DNA of 64,000 nucleotides from Hemileia vastatrix (taxonomy: Eukaryota > Basidiomycota > Pucciniomycetes > Pucciniales > Zaghouaniaceae), in NCBI GenBank assembly GCA_030280995.1, contig JASXTE010000001.1, positions 17,920,606-17,984,605 of the forward strand. The letters run 5' to 3'. Every line of letters begins with the position of its first letter. Position 1 is the first letter of the stretch. The translations under genes were made by a program, and so were the position numbers. The notes beneath the pieces were generated by a model, which saw only the letters and a program-made list of their open reading frames with translations, did no database searches and was not told where the DNA came from. Shown piece by piece: positions 10,520 through 22,085 of the stretch.

Positions 10520-11737
10520 ATGTCTGAAGACACAAAATTATATGTTGAATCTTGTGATTCCTGCCAAAAATCTAAAAGGTTAACAGGTAAGAGAGCAGGG
10601 TTATTACAACATATTGAAGCACCTAGTGCTCCCTGGCAAATCATTAATATGGATTTTGTCACTGGTCTTCCTGTTGCAGGTAAAGACAGCTTTAACTCTT
10701 GTTGGGTAATAGTTGATAGATTCACAAAAATGTGCAAATTTATTCCAACCCACAAAGATGTATCCACCAAAGAATTAGCTTTCTTATGGTGGTCTTACAT
10801 GTTTAATATTATTGGTTTTCCAAAAGCCATTATCTCTGATAGGGATCCAAAATTCACTTCTGAGTTTTGGACCTCTTTGATGGATATTTGTGGCTGTGAG
10901 TTAAAATTGTCTACAGCTCACCATCCTCAGACTGATGGTCTAGCTGAAAGAATGATTCAAACTCTGGAAGATATGATTAGAAGGTATTGTGCCTTTGGTT
11001 TAGAATATAAAGACAATGACAGATTTACTCATGATTGGGTCACTCTTTTGCCTGGTCTTGAATTTGCATATAATAGCACTGTTCATTCTGTCACTGAGAA
11101 AAAGCCTTTTGAGCTTTGGTTAGGTTATGTCCCAAACACTCCTGCTCAGATTCTCAATAATAAATTACCTAAGTTGGAACTACACCCTGGTGTAAAATCT
11201 TTTATGCAAATGCAACGGCTATGCAGAAAACATGCTCAGAGTTGTATTGATAAAGCATTTGAATATGAAAAGAAAAGATGGGATAAATCCCATAAAGAAT
11301 ACACATTTAACAAGGGTGATGAAGTGTTGATCTCTACTGTCCATTTCAATTTACAAGGTAACCACAAATTAAAAGATCCTTTTGTAGGACCATTTGTTGT
11401 TAAAAGAATGGTTGGTGATAATGCAGTAGAAGTTGTATTGTATTCTCCATATGATAGGAAAAATCCTGTCTTTCCCATTTCTTTACTTAAACCTTATACT
11501 TCCAACAGTGACTTATTTCCAAAAAGAAGAGGAAGACCTAAGAAGAACCCTCAGGAAGTCACAGAAACAGCAGAAATTGATAAAATTCTCAATGATAGAA
11601 TTATCACTTCTGAAAGAGGTACTGAATATTTATTGAGATATAAGAACAAATCATCTGAACATGATGCATGGATACCTGGCAAAGAAATTTCAAATCTGCC
11701 TGCTCTGTTGAAAAAATACAAAAAGAAAAAATCTTAG
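10520..11737 (+). CDS. Gypsy B integrase core and chromodomain
   Basis: The open frame carries the DDE integrase core: INMDFVTGLP (residue about 45), ISDRDPKFTSEFW (about 106) and HPQTDGLAERMIQTLEDM (about 133-150). All three acidic residues are present. The GPFVVKRM barrel region is near 290 and a C-terminal chromodomain spans about 351-400, with EIDKILNDRIITS and EYLLRYKNKSSEHDAWIPG. It ends in a Lys-rich tail. The Met at 10520 is internal to Pol and lies just after the TGA at 10511. The frame stays intact to its stop, 34 bp before the 3' LTR. Confidence 0.92.
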   Translation: MSEDTKLYVESCDSCQKSKRLTGKRAGLLQHIEAPSAPWQIINMDFVTGLPVAGKDSFNSCWVIVDRFTKMCKFIPTHKDVSTKELAFLWWSYMFNIIGFPKAIISDRDPKFTSEFWTSLMDICGCELKLSTAHHPQTDGLAERMIQTLEDMIRRYCAFGLEYKDNDRFTHDWVTLLPGLEFAYNSTVHSVTEKKPFELWLGYVPNTPAQILNNKLPKLELHPGVKSFMQMQRLCRKHAQSCIDKAFEYEKKRWDKSHKEYTFNKGDEVLISTVHFNLQGNHKLKDPFVGPFVVKRMVGDNAVEVVLYSPYDRKNPVFPISLLKPYTSNSDLFPKRRGRPKKNPQEVTETAEIDKILNDRIITSERGTEYLLRYKNKSSEHDAWIPGKEISNLPALLKKYKKKKS

Positions 11738-11755
11738 CATTTTTTTTATTGTTTT

Positions 11756-11770
11756 TTTAGAGTGAGGGAG
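11756..11770 (+). other. Polypurine tract of gypsy B
   Basis: TTTAGAGTGAGGGAG sits immediately before the 3' LTR start TGTCAG, where plus-strand DNA priming occurs in LTR retrotransposons. It follows a T-rich run, as is common. Confidence 0.75.
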
Positions 11771-12906
11771 TGTCAGCCAGGCTATTCCAGGAGTCCAGTA
11801 AATGATATATAAACTATAAAACCTTAAAGAGTGGGTAAGACTTGTATTTAATGAATATAACTTAATATTTTATTGCATAATGAAATTATATAAGAATTTT
11901 ATTATATACAAGTGTTACATTAAATTTATTGGTTATATATATTTTTATATACAATTAAATTGAGCATAATATAATATATTCTACAAATAATGGCGCATTT
12001 TTATGTATTTAATAATTATAAATTTATATTTAATTAATTAAAAAACATATATTATAATTACAAGTGTAAATTTGATTTATAATATATTTAAATTAATTAC
12101 TTAAATTTATATATTAAATAATACCTCTCGTATGATACTAAACAATAATTAAGGACGCTTCTTTTGACCCTTAATTGTGTTAGAAAAAACAAATAAATTA
12201 ATTTGGACTAAATTGAGATTAATTGCTTGTTTTGTTGCGTCAAATTATTTTTTGTTCACTTAAAATGTCCTTTAATCAGAATGTACCATCTGTTGGGAAT
12301 TATATTTCTCATAGTTCCTATGTTTCCAATCTTGTTTAGTTATTCACTATTGTCACTTACTGATTTGGGAATTAATGGCGGGGAAATTGGATTCTTAATT
12401 GGGCTTTTAATTATTTGTTTCATGTTTTTCTCTATATTGTTATGTTTCATTTACTATTTTGATATGTTTGTTTTATTCCATTCTAATCATTGTATTTACA
12501 AATATAGTAGTGCTTCAGAGGACCCATTGCCTATAAAAGGGCCTTGGATAATCCCCTGTAGCCTTATCACTTATTACACACTCAACAAATTAAATAACCA
12601 ATTTATTACGTTTATATTTTTTTATTAGTAATACAAATCTAATTTAAATTCTATACAACAAATCAAAGGTTGCTTTAAGTCTGATAGTAATTAAAATTGT
12701 TTGCCGCGCAGAACCCTTACATTTAATAATATTATTGTTAATAAAATCTAAGTTTTAGTCACCTCTCAAAGTTGCTCACCGTTGTTTCCCTCTCAAATAA
12801 ATTAAATATATATATTTTGGTTTATTTCTTTATTTTCCCTTGTCCTCCTCCTTCTCTCCTCCTTTTTCTCCTATTTTCCTTACCTCTTCTAGACGACTGA
12901 CCGACA
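11771..12906 (+). repeat. 3' LTR of gypsy B
   Basis: A 1136-bp copy of the 5' LTR, with about seven substitutions and one missing T relative to it. It keeps the TATA box at 12532-12538 and is followed by the GTTCC target duplication (12907-12911). Confidence 0.95.
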
Positions 12907-12911
12907 GTTCC

Positions 12912-13519
12912 TATCCCTATATTTAGTTTTGACTTTAGAGTAAATTTGATTTGATTTTTCACAAGCTAGAGTTATCATTGTTCAGTGCACAGTCTTTCCA
13001 GAAGAAGTACAGCTGAGCTGAAATTGAGTTAAGTCAACAATAGGTACTAGCACCTACATTCATGTGCCCATGTTTGTTTCAATTTAAGAGGGAATATTAA
13101 GGGGTCTGTTTTATGGTAATGACATTTAATAAAAGTTCAATGTAAGGTGGAGTTGTCTATATTAATGGTGTTGATTTTATTTGAAATTCCTTAGAATTAA
13201 ATTATAATAATTTTGTGATAGTAGTTAAATTTACAGTAATATATATTTGGCTATAATTGTTTCCACCATTTTCTTAATAATAATTTTTAAATAATTTCCT
13301 TGATTATTAAGTTTTCAAATCTTTGTGAGATTTCTTCAAGTATTAGTATCACCTTTAAATTTATATTATTATTCTCCTTGAATATTTCTTGAAGCAGGAT
13401 AAGTTCCTTTGACATATATTTGAACCACTTCTTGTGCCTCAAAGAAGTTTCAACTTCAAATCTGCAATATTAATTACTCAGGAACACCCTCAACCTTATT
13501 TTTAGGTTTTCCAGTGACA
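12912..13519 (+). repeat. 5' LTR of gypsy C1, part 2
   Basis: Right piece of the C1 5' LTR. From about 13085 it matches the 3' LTR (TATTAAGGGGTCTG, TGGTAATGACATTTA) and the other C-family LTRs, ending CAGGAACACCCT...CCAGTGACA at 13519. The first 170 bp or so (12912-13085) are absent from the 3' LTR; together with about 50 bp before gypsy B they look like an older small insertion that gypsy B then hit. Confidence 0.75.
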
Positions 13520-13586
13520 GTATAATTTAAATCTCTGTAGTTTGTATTCTTTGTAATACTACATATTTTTTAGGTGCTAAATATAA

Positions 13587-14793
13587 ATGGCATCTGTTCA
13601 ACACACTCCTCCTATGGGTGCTAAAACTAGAGCTTGTGCAAAGGGCAGGCCATCAATACAACCTATTTACTGCACTCACTCCCTTGAACCACTTGGTATA
13701 AGGGAAAGGGAACACTCAATCCATTCTGTGGAAGATATTTCTGAGCGTTTTGAAGATTCCAGTGAAAGAGAAGGAGGAAAGGACACTATTCTTGAGGCAC
13801 CATTAGCCCTGCTTACTAGCCCTCTAGGCTAACCTTCATATCTAGGCTCATGTGATTCATTGGAAGATTTCATGAAACTATTTTTAAAAGGATTTTAAAA
13901 TTCTATGCCTTCTGAGGGATCTGAATTCAAAACTCCTTCAATAAAATTCCTTGATAAATTCTATGGAGAACATCCAAACAGATTTTATTCTTTCTTTAAA
14001 ACTTGCAATTTATTTTTCCATAATTACCCTTTAAACTTTAACAATGACCACTCCAATTTTATTTATGCTTCCTCATTTTTAGCTGGAAAAGCATCAAGAT
14101 GGTTTGAACTTTATCTTCTCATGATTTTGTCAAAGGAGACCCATTTACTTATCAATAATTGGGAAGCGTTTGAGAAACAAATCTTAAACTTTTTTTGACC
14201 TAAATGAAATTTATAAAATGGAAATCAAACTTGAATTCCTTTGAATGAATAATAATGTTAAAGATTCTGAATACATCTTCAATTTCAGGGCCTTAAAAAC
14301 TCAAGTAGGTTGGAATAATTCAGCTTTAAAGTATAATTTCAAAAAGGAACTTCACTCGAGGATTCAGGATCAATTGAAACTTCATGGTCAAAAAATGACC
14401 ACTTTGGTAGATTTGATGGATGGGACTCTGAAACTAGATGTTGCATCAAGGAGAACTCCAAAATTGCTTCCACATCCATAAATCCACTGAGGGTTCTAAT
14501 TTTAAATTGGGACCTTCTTCAAATCACTCTTTTCAAAATTAATCTTCATCAACTGGATCAAAATCAAGTCTAAAGGGTAAGGATAAAACTCATTCAAAAA
14601 GGTTAACCCCCCAAGATATAAGCAAGGTATTGGAAACAAAAGTGTAAATAAAAAAAATCTGAAATAAAGAAAAGATCAGATAATGGTTTGTGCATGTATT
14701 GTGGTGGTACGCACAAGTTAGAATATTTTGCTAATTTGAAGGATAGAGAAGGTACTAGTTCCAAGTCAAAAAAATAGTTAATAGTTTACTTTT
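13587..14793 (+). pseudogene. Gypsy C1 gag, decayed
   Basis: It starts with an ATG 67 bp after the LTR: MASVQHTPPMGAKTRA, a basic N-terminus. After a stop, a capsid-like Retrotrans_gag segment (13905-14198) has FLDKFYGEHPNRFYSFF and FLAGKASRWFELYL. It continues at 14245-14481 in another frame (NFRALKTQVGWNNSALKYNF). A degenerate zinc knuckle LCMYCGGTHKLEYF lies near 14690-14730. At least three frameshifts or stops separate these blocks. Confidence 0.8.
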
Positions 14794-14799
14794 ATGAAA

Positions 14800-17090
14800 A
14801 GCAAACTATTTTATCTCTCCCAGTGCACAGAACCTCCATGTTGTAAGAACTGGAGTTTCCCCAAATAATTTGAGATTATTTATTTTTAAAGAGGATATTC
14901 CCTTCAGTTGTCCTATTGACCCTGAAGTTTCAATTTCATTTATTAGTTTATCTTTTTGCAAAAAACTTAAGCTGAAATTTGTAGATATTTAACAAATTAC
15001 AATTTATCAGGTCAAATTAGAGTAACCCAAGTGTGGGGTTAGTAATAAAGTTTTATGGGTTTTTAAATTTCCAAGTTTTTCCTCCTTTGAGTGAGAATTA
15101 ACAGTCGTGGATTCCCCAAGGATGGATGATACCATTCTTAGCCATGGCTTCCTAAAGCATTGTAATTCAATGATTGTTTTTCACAGGGATTGATCACTTG
15201 TCTTTCTAAGTATATCTCTTATTTAACAATGCAGGTCAATAGGGAGTTAAACAACCCACATGAACAAGTCCTGCTAGAGGACCCTTCTTTGCAAGGTGTA
15301 TTTCAAGCATCTTATTCTTCTATAAGTGAGAACTTGGTAAAATTTTTGAGCTCAATTACTTTACTTGAAGAGGATTTAAATAACCTTGAAGTAACTGACT
15401 TTTTCTCTTTAAATTCAGGACTACCCTCAAAAAATTTATTTGAAGATAAAGGACAACCAAAAAAGTATTAGGGGGTATCAAAGTTAGAAATCTTCCATTT
15501 CAAAATACCTCTTTTTTCCACCAAATTAACCATGACTATTTTTTAAAATATGACATATTGTGCCCCAAAAACACCTTTTTATTGAGAGTTAATGTCAAGT
15601 TTGTGGCTTTCTTTTTGTGTTGTGAAGTGCCTTTTAAATAATTAAAAATTTCTAACTTTGATACCCCCTATTGAAGCCATTAAATCAAGTATAAAAGAAA
15701 TCTACCATGATTTTCCCAATTTTTTCTTATTACATAAGGCTGACAGGTTACCACCTCATCAACCCTACAAACATCAGATAGAGTTAATAGGTCCTGTCTA
15801 TTCTTTTTCAAATAAAAAATATCAAGTTCCTTGAGACTATATTGCAGGGAATCTTGCAAAGGGATTCATTCAAGCCAGTAAATCTCCAACTGGAGCTCCA
15901 GCTCTTTTTGTCAAGAAAAAGGATGGAAGTCTTAGTTTGTGTGTTAGCTATAGAAGACTCAACACAGTGACTAAGAAGTATTCTTATCCAGCTCCTGTTA
16001 TGTCATTACTTCTTACTTAATTCAATGGTTCTAATTTCTTTTCCATAATTGATCTCAGAGGCACTAATAACCTTATACATATTGCAGAAGTCCATGAACT
16101 TTTAACTTCAATGTGCACCAGATTTTGTAGTTTTGAATATTTAATTATTCCCTTTGAATTTTTTAATGCTATATCAACTTTTAAAACTTTCATCAATGAT
16201 ATCTTTCATGATGTCTTCAAAATATTTTTGGTTATCTATTTAGATGAGATTTTAATTTTATCAAAGACCCTTAACAAAAAATATTCAACATGTCCAAAAG
16301 GCTCTAAATTGCTTTTGAGAACACAGTCTCTACGCCAAGCACACTAAAAGCAAATTCCATCTAAATCAGTAAGCTTCTTAGGCATTAAATTTTCCACTGA
16401 TGGATAAGTTATAGATAATAAAAAGGTCTAAAAATTACTGGAATGGCAAGATCCAAAACTCTAAAATCCTTACAAGTATATCTAGTTTTTGCAAATTTCT
16501 ATAGAATATTTATTAAATATTACTCTAAAACTATTACAAAATTTACTTCTATTCTTTGAAAAGATATACATTTTGTTTTTACCAATACATAATGAAAGTA
16601 ATTTGAAGAATTTAAAACTGAATTACCTAAAGATCCAAAATTCTTTAAAATTCTGATCCTACTTCTTCAAAAATAATTGAGACAGATGCTAAAAATTATG
16701 CTATAGCAGGGGTCATATCGCAACACAATCATGAAACGAATTTTTTCCACCCTGTTGATTTTTAGTCATGTAAAATCATTGCAGAAGAATTGAACTAAAA
16801 AATTCATGATAAGAAGTTATTAGCTATTGTTCATTTTATTAAAAAATGGTGTCCTTTTCTTTTCAGTCTTAGTAGCTATTTCCAAATCTTAACTGATAAA
16901 AAATATTTGAACAATTCATGTCTTTCAAAGTAGTAAATAGATGTCAGGCTAGGTGGGCTGAATTCTTATCTGAATTTAGTTTTACTATTACCTACCACCC
17001 AGGTAAAAGTTGTGTAGTTCCTGATATTTTTCATGTTGAAAAAATGTTTACTGGAATCAGGGGGAGGAATATGAAAACAGAAATTCAGCA
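14800..17090 (+). pseudogene. Gypsy C1 protease, reverse transcriptase and RNase H, decayed
   Basis: A protease-like stretch near 14905 (IDPEVSISFIS, active-site Ser and Gly lost). RT from about 15850: [38 protein letters not shown], and the catalytic box read as YLDEIL (second Asp replaced by Glu) near 16240. RNase H from about 16675: ETDAKNYAIAGVISQ and KKLLAIVHFIKKW. There are many stops and frameshifts. The Harbinger MITE at 15470-15669 lies between protease and RT. Not functional. Confidence 0.8.
15470..15669. mobile_element. Harbinger-family MITE H, copy 1 (200 bp)
   Basis: Ends AGGGGGTATCAAAGTTAG and, inverted, AGGGGGTATCAAAGTTAG, a near-perfect inverted repeat that matches the ends of Harbinger A at 27877 and 30974. 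The target duplication is ATT (15467-15469 and 15670-15672). It is non-coding. The same family occurs at 27675 (opposite orientation) and 57165. Confidence 0.85.
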
Positions 17091-17439
17091 AATGTAAAAT
17101 CGATCTTCAACAAATCAATTTTAACAACTCATCAACTTAATGCAATGATAACTCAATCAATTCATGATACACTATCCAACATCCTAGAAGCTCAGATAAA
17201 GGGAGATTATTTCTCAGGGTTAAAGAAAAAATACTCTCAAAGAAAGGGGCCAAAAATTCAGTATAGAATCAGGTCTACCAGTCTTTCAAGGTGGAGAAGC
17301 CATACCCAACAATAAAAATGTAAAATTATGTATTATTAACAGTTGAAAGGATTCACCATTAGCTGGTCACTTTGGGGTTGATAAAACCTATCAGTTAATT
17401 GCAAGGGATTTCTTTTGGCAAGGTATTACCAGATAAAAT

Positions 17440-18046
17440 AAGGACTATATTATATTAGAATAAAAGACTCAACTCACCTCATGTAATCTATCACCTCATC
17501 ATGATAGAATAACCAAGAATGTCATGTACTTGACTCAGCCATATTACTCAGCCTTGCACCACTGCTCTATCTCATTGTGTTCTTGTGTATCTACACCTCC
17601 TTTAATAATACTACATATGTATTTACACTTCTTTTGTCATATGAGTTATTTTAGTTTTCTCGCTTACCTGCAGCTGTAAACAGTCCAGTAACTAGATAAA
17701 AGGACCATTAATTAGTCCATTATTCTTCAGTTGACAGTTTTCTGCTTCAGGTAATGTCTTCTTCCTTCCTTCACATATTTTTCCTTTACTACTGTTAACA
17801 TTAGATTAATTTACCTTTTGGTGACTAGATTTTATTCCTTGATCTACTTTGCGCTATTTCTTACTTGGAATTCTTCATTTCACTAAAAGGTACCTAAACT
17901 TTCATACTACTACATTATTGTTCTCTTGCCTATTCTTTACTTGAAATTCATAGTTAACTGTTTTCCGCTGCAAGTGACTAGAGTTGATTCCTTGAGCTAC
18001 TTTGCGCTATTGCTTACTTGAAATTCTTCATTTCCCTAAAAGTCAT
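17440..18046. mobile_element. Insertion inside C1 integrase, candidate solo LTR
   Basis: About 600 bp with no coding similarity interrupts the integrase between its zinc region and core. It contains a TATA-like AGATAAAAGGACC (17695) and an imperfect direct repeat of about 75 bp: 17820-17890 and 17972-18045 share CTACTTTGCGCTATT and TTCTTCATTTC. LTR-like composition suggests a solo LTR, but I could not fix its ends or a target duplication. Confidence 0.4.
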
Positions 18047-18423
18047 GCCTCACATACTAAAGCCTGTTACAAATGTAAAAGAAACAAGGTACCTTGACAC
18101 AGGAATTATGGGTTGCTTCAACTACTTCCAATTCCCTCTAAATCTTGGGACTCAATTTTGATGTATTTAATTTCTCAATGAACCCCATCATATAATTCTG
18201 ATGCTATATTAGTAATACTTAATAGATTCTCTAAAATTTTTAATTACATTAAATCAATTACTATTGCTACAGCAGAAGATTATGCTAAATTATTTATAGA
18301 ATATGTAATCTCTAAAAATGGATAACCATCTGATATTATTTCTGATTGAGGCTCTCTGTTTGTTTCTACTTTCTGGACTCAACCTTTTCAACAGTTAAAT
18401 ATAGCTAGGAATATTACTACCTC

Positions 18424-19490
18424 TGTAGAAAGACTCTTACAGCCGCCTTGCTGTAAGCAGAATCCACGGAAGCTGGATAAACCAAAGATAAACCTGTCCC
18501 TTTAAGCAAATAAGGAGTTCTCAATTAACTAATCTACAAAGACTACTTGATATGAAAGGTCTAGATGAACAATTGAATTAAATGATTTTTATATGAAGAA
18601 CCAGTGTTCTTTATAATGAGAAAAAGAAATACAAAAGTGAAGTTTTACTTAGATAAGTTATATAAATGATCAACTATTTATGTTTTTATAAAGTGTTTAT
18701 TTTATTGAAAAGATATTCAAATCAAGTCCCTGAAGTTGAGACCTTTAAAATGGTAATCTATATGTATATATTTATGAGCTTTAACATAAAATTTATAAAG
18801 TGTAATTTAAAAGTGTTATTTTTATAAGGGTATTAAAAATTTAAAATATTATGTTAATAAAGATTGTTTTTGATGTATATTAACTAGCTTGATAACTTCT
18901 ATTATGAATGTAATTTTGAGTCTGAAGCTCTTATATGCATAGCTAATTCACATACCCCACTTTTCCCACTGGAGCATCCCAGAGTTTGTATGGAGCTTGT
19001 CTAGAGCATTCCAAAGCTGGTACAGACTTCAGGACTTAATTAGAGCCTTAAAACCTTAATAAAAATCTAAAAAATTTAAATATAAAAGCTTTACATCTGG
19101 GAAATTTTACAATGAGTTTTGGTAGCCTGCATAACACTATTCACTCAGCTAAAAGCTTTTAAAGTTAAGTAAATTATCAAAAGTCAAAAATAATCAAAAA
19201 TACTTTATAAAATGGTTAAAAATATAAGGAAAATGGTAAAAATCCCAAGAAAATATCCAAAGGCTCTTAATAATTCTATACTTTATTTCCATTAAATTTT
19301 AGACTTATACTTACACTTCATGACCATTAAATAATTGTCCTTTCTTGACTTGTATAATTAACCCAAATCTGCAACTAAACCATACATTCTTTTAATAATA
19401 GAAATATTTTAAGCTAAATAAACTTTCCTGATTCCTAAAATAACTATCCTAGTCTACCCTAAAGTAATGCTGAGTACCATACTATTTTTA
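18424..19490. mobile_element. Insertion of about 1.07 kb inside C1 integrase, type unknown
   Basis: Sequence starting near TGTAGAAAGACTCTTACAG, with no long open frame, separates the second and third catalytic regions of the C1 integrase. The integrase reading breaks after TTACTACCTC and resumes at ACTTCCACACC, so ACCTC/ACTTC may be a degraded 5-bp target duplication. The element type is not recognised. Confidence 0.4.
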
Positions 19491-20290
19491 GACTTCCACA
19501 CCACCTATAATCCTGAAACAGACGGGAAAACTGAAAGAGTCAATCAATTCCTGAAAAAATGTCTTCAAAGTTATGTCAATTATCAACAAGATGATTAGAA
19601 AACATGTTTACCATTGGCCAAATCTGACTACAACAATTTGAAACATTCTTTGAAAAATCAATCTACCTTTGAAAGAATCTATGGATGAAATACTTGATTC
19701 AATCCAATTCATGTAGGAATGAATAAACCTGCTGAAAATTATCTTTGAACCATCTCATGACTTCAAGGAAAACTACAATCCAACCTCAAGGAATCAAACC
19801 AAAGACACAAGGAACAGGACAACCAACATCAAAAATCTGCTCCACTTTTTAAACAAGGTGACAAAGTATGGCTTGACTCTAAAAATATTCAAACAACTCA
19901 ACCATCAAAGAGACTATCTGAGAAGTGCATTGGACCATTCAAAATCAACATTGAAGTCTCTGAGAGTTCATTTTACTTAAGCAACCCTCAAAATGAAAAG
20001 AAATTCAGCCCTTCTTTCATGTATCTCTCTTAGAAATAGCAAAAGAAATACACCCAGGCAAGAACCAACCTCCTACAGAACTGGTTGAAGTAGAAGATCA
20101 TATAAAGTGGGAAGTAAGTCAGATTCTTGATTCAAGAAGGCAAAAGGGTAAAATTCAATAACTTGTGGAGTTGGAAGGTTTCCTTGATGACCCAAATAAA
20201 AAATCCTGGGACACAGCTATTAGTTTTTCTCATGCTCTTGAACTTTTAAAATCTGTTATTTTAAAATATCCTTCAAAACCTAAACCTTAA

Positions 20291-20930
20291 AACTCCTAAT
20301 TTTTCTTAATTTTAGATTTATTTTGTAAAGCTAAAATTTTTCTTTTTTCCTATTTTATTATTTTTTCTTGAATCTTAATTATAAGTAAAAGAAATTGTAT
20401 AAAATTAAAGCTAAAAAAAAACCAAAATTAAAATAAAATCTAGAGCAAAAATATCAAAAATTATATTTCTTTTCTTAAATATTTTAAAATAAAACTACAT
20501 TACTTCCTTTTCTTCTTTCAATATTTCTTTTATTTAAAGAATCTTTTTAACATAAACTAATTCAATTCTAAATCTTGAAAATTTCTTTTCTTTCTTTTCT
20601 TTCTTCAAAATGGAATTACAATTCTATCAAATTATCTCAAAATAAATGTTTTTTCCTTCTTTTAAATTCTTTTAAAAACATTTTTTTTCTCATTTCTTCT
20701 TAAACAACTTAAAGTAAAATTAAATTAAATGAAATTAAAATAAACAAATAAGTAGATTTTTTTTAAAATTTATTTTAATTAAAAATTATTCCATTTTTTC
20801 ATTTTCTTAAATAAATTCGTTTTTACAAACATTTTTTTCTTTCCTATACCTTTTTTACAAATATTAAAACCAAATTCAAAATAAAAATAAAACAAAATTA
20901 AAATATTCAAGATAAATATATACAAATCTT
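20291..20930. other. Low-complexity AT-rich spacer in C1
   Basis: A/T- and TTTC-rich sequence with no gene between the chromodomain stop and the end of the antisense gene. A spacer of the same kind lies at the same place in C2 (43064-43925). Confidence 0.6.
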
Positions 20931-20934
20931 CCTT

Positions 20935-21960
20935 ATTTCTTCCTCTCTTCTAATTTTTCTTTTCTATTTTACTTTTAATCAAATCCTGCATGTTATCTAA
21001 CACTCTATGAATCTCTTTTTGAATTTTCTCAAACACCTCTTCTTCCCCAACTGGAACCACCTCTCCAATTTCCAGTAATTCTTTGGCTAAATCATACAAA
21101 ACCGTGTTGACAATCTTATTGACCTTGTTGCATACTTTTTCAGCAAATTTATTTCATTGACCACAACCAGGGCTCTTTGACCAAACATGGTACAATTCTT
21201 ATTCATCTGTTGTGCTGGTAATGACAGGTTCAGTGTAGATTACCCTCAAAGAACCAGCCTCAATGAACTGTTTTCCCTCAGTTCAAGGTTTGAAAGCTGT
21301 TTCCTTTTCTGCTTCAACAGGAAGTTCCTCCAAAATCCCTGCATTCTAAAACAAGGGGAGACTTGATGAGTAAATATTTGAAAAAAAGATTAATCTTAAA
21401 AATTACTTCAAATTTGGGATCTTATTCAAGGAATAGAGTTGGTTTACTTTACCCAACCATCTCCACTTCTCCCTCATCATCTTTGTTGATGCTTTTGAGA
21501 ATAAGACACCTCAACTTCCAACTAGATCCCATCCTAAATTAATTCTTTAACCTACTCCTCCTCTTCCACCCTGCCTTTTCCCAACTTGATGTTGGTAACC
21601 CAATCTGAAACCTCTCTCCATTCCCCTTTTCTTATTACATAATCATCTTCTCCAACCACAGAGTTAACTTCAATGGGTACATCCCATATATTCTTGAAAA
21701 CCACCCTATCCTTGGCTATTGACCAATATTTAGTTGATGTAAAAATTTCTTCCAGTACCACATTCTTTTCTAATGCATTTCAGATCACTCACCACTATCA
21801 ACAATACTTGCATTTCTTGAAAGGACTTCAAGGTTCAAACTCTTGACACAAAATAAATCCATGGCCACGCAGGCAGTTAATGGCAGTTTGAATTGGTGTG
21901 TGGGAATGCCTCCATCAGCATGGGGGTGAGGTGGGGTTGGTGTAGGATTGTGTTCTTAAG
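20935..21960 (-). pseudogene. Antisense accessory gene of gypsy C1, decayed
   Basis: A minus-strand gene between chromodomain and 3' LTR. Its C-terminal part near 20960-21110 reads KELLEIGEVVPVGEEEVFEK, matching C2 (EELLEIGEVVPVGEEEVFEK). A middle block at 21552-21761 has TKYWSIAKDRVVFKNIWDVP, matching TKYWVIPKTKEVVEDIWEVL in C2. The N-terminal part (21780-21960) has a Pro-rich PTPPHPHADGG-like start and the equivalent of YFCVKS. Stops and frameshifts break it. A TATA box lies upstream at 22070-22076. Function unknown; I know of no named family for it. Confidence 0.6.
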
Positions 21961-22069
21961 GCATTGATAAAGATTTTAAATTTTAAATAAATTAAAGGAG
22001 AGGTATATAGTGTGTGAGATAAGAATATATAAAATTAATGAAGATTTCTCACACACAAAACAGCTCAAA

Positions 22070-22076
22070 TTTTATA
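22070..22076 (-). promoter_or_regulatory. TATA box for the antisense gene of gypsy C1
   Basis: On the minus strand the sequence reads CTGGTATAAAATTTGAGC. A TATAAAA is kept at the equivalent place in C2 (44983-44989), about 100 nt upstream of the antisense start and just inside the 3' LTR boundary. Confidence 0.5.
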
Positions 22077-22085
22077 CCAGGGAAG

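Larger units (their letters stand above)
3743..12906 (+). mobile_element. Gypsy B: young, nearly intact chromodomain retrotransposon
   Basis: A 9.16-kb Ty3/gypsy element with LTRs of 1137 and 1136 bp, both beginning TGTCAGCCAGG and ending GACCGACA. The target duplication GTTCC is at 3738-3742 and 12907-12911. By eye the LTRs differ at about seven substitutions and one 1-nt indel, so insertion is recent. The internal part encodes Gag, protease, RT, RNase H, integrase and chromodomain in one frame, apart from two nonsense codons (10014, 10511) and one frameshift near 10350. The element lies in the 5' LTR of gypsy C1. Confidence 0.95.
17330..20290 (+). pseudogene. Gypsy C1 integrase and chromodomain, split by two insertions
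   Basis: Integrase zinc region SPLAGHFGVDKTYQLIARDF at 17350-17420, then foreign sequence to about 18046. Core resumes near 18050 (SKPWDSI-like, ISQ, NSDAILVILNRFSK, then VISKNG at 18300), with a second block to about 19490. The third catalytic region NPETDGKTERVNQFLKKC lies at 19500-19560, followed by FKQGDKVWLDSKNIQTTQPS (19855-19920). The chromodomain lies at 20080-20290, with VEDHIKWEVSQILDSRRQ and a DTAISFSHAL region. Stops are numerous. The chromodomain is clearly homologous to that of C2 (42860-43060). Confidence 0.8.

Noticed and set aside
13587..20290. Gypsy C1 as a possibly active element
   Set aside because: RT box is YLDE, the protease site is lost, and many stops and insertions are present.
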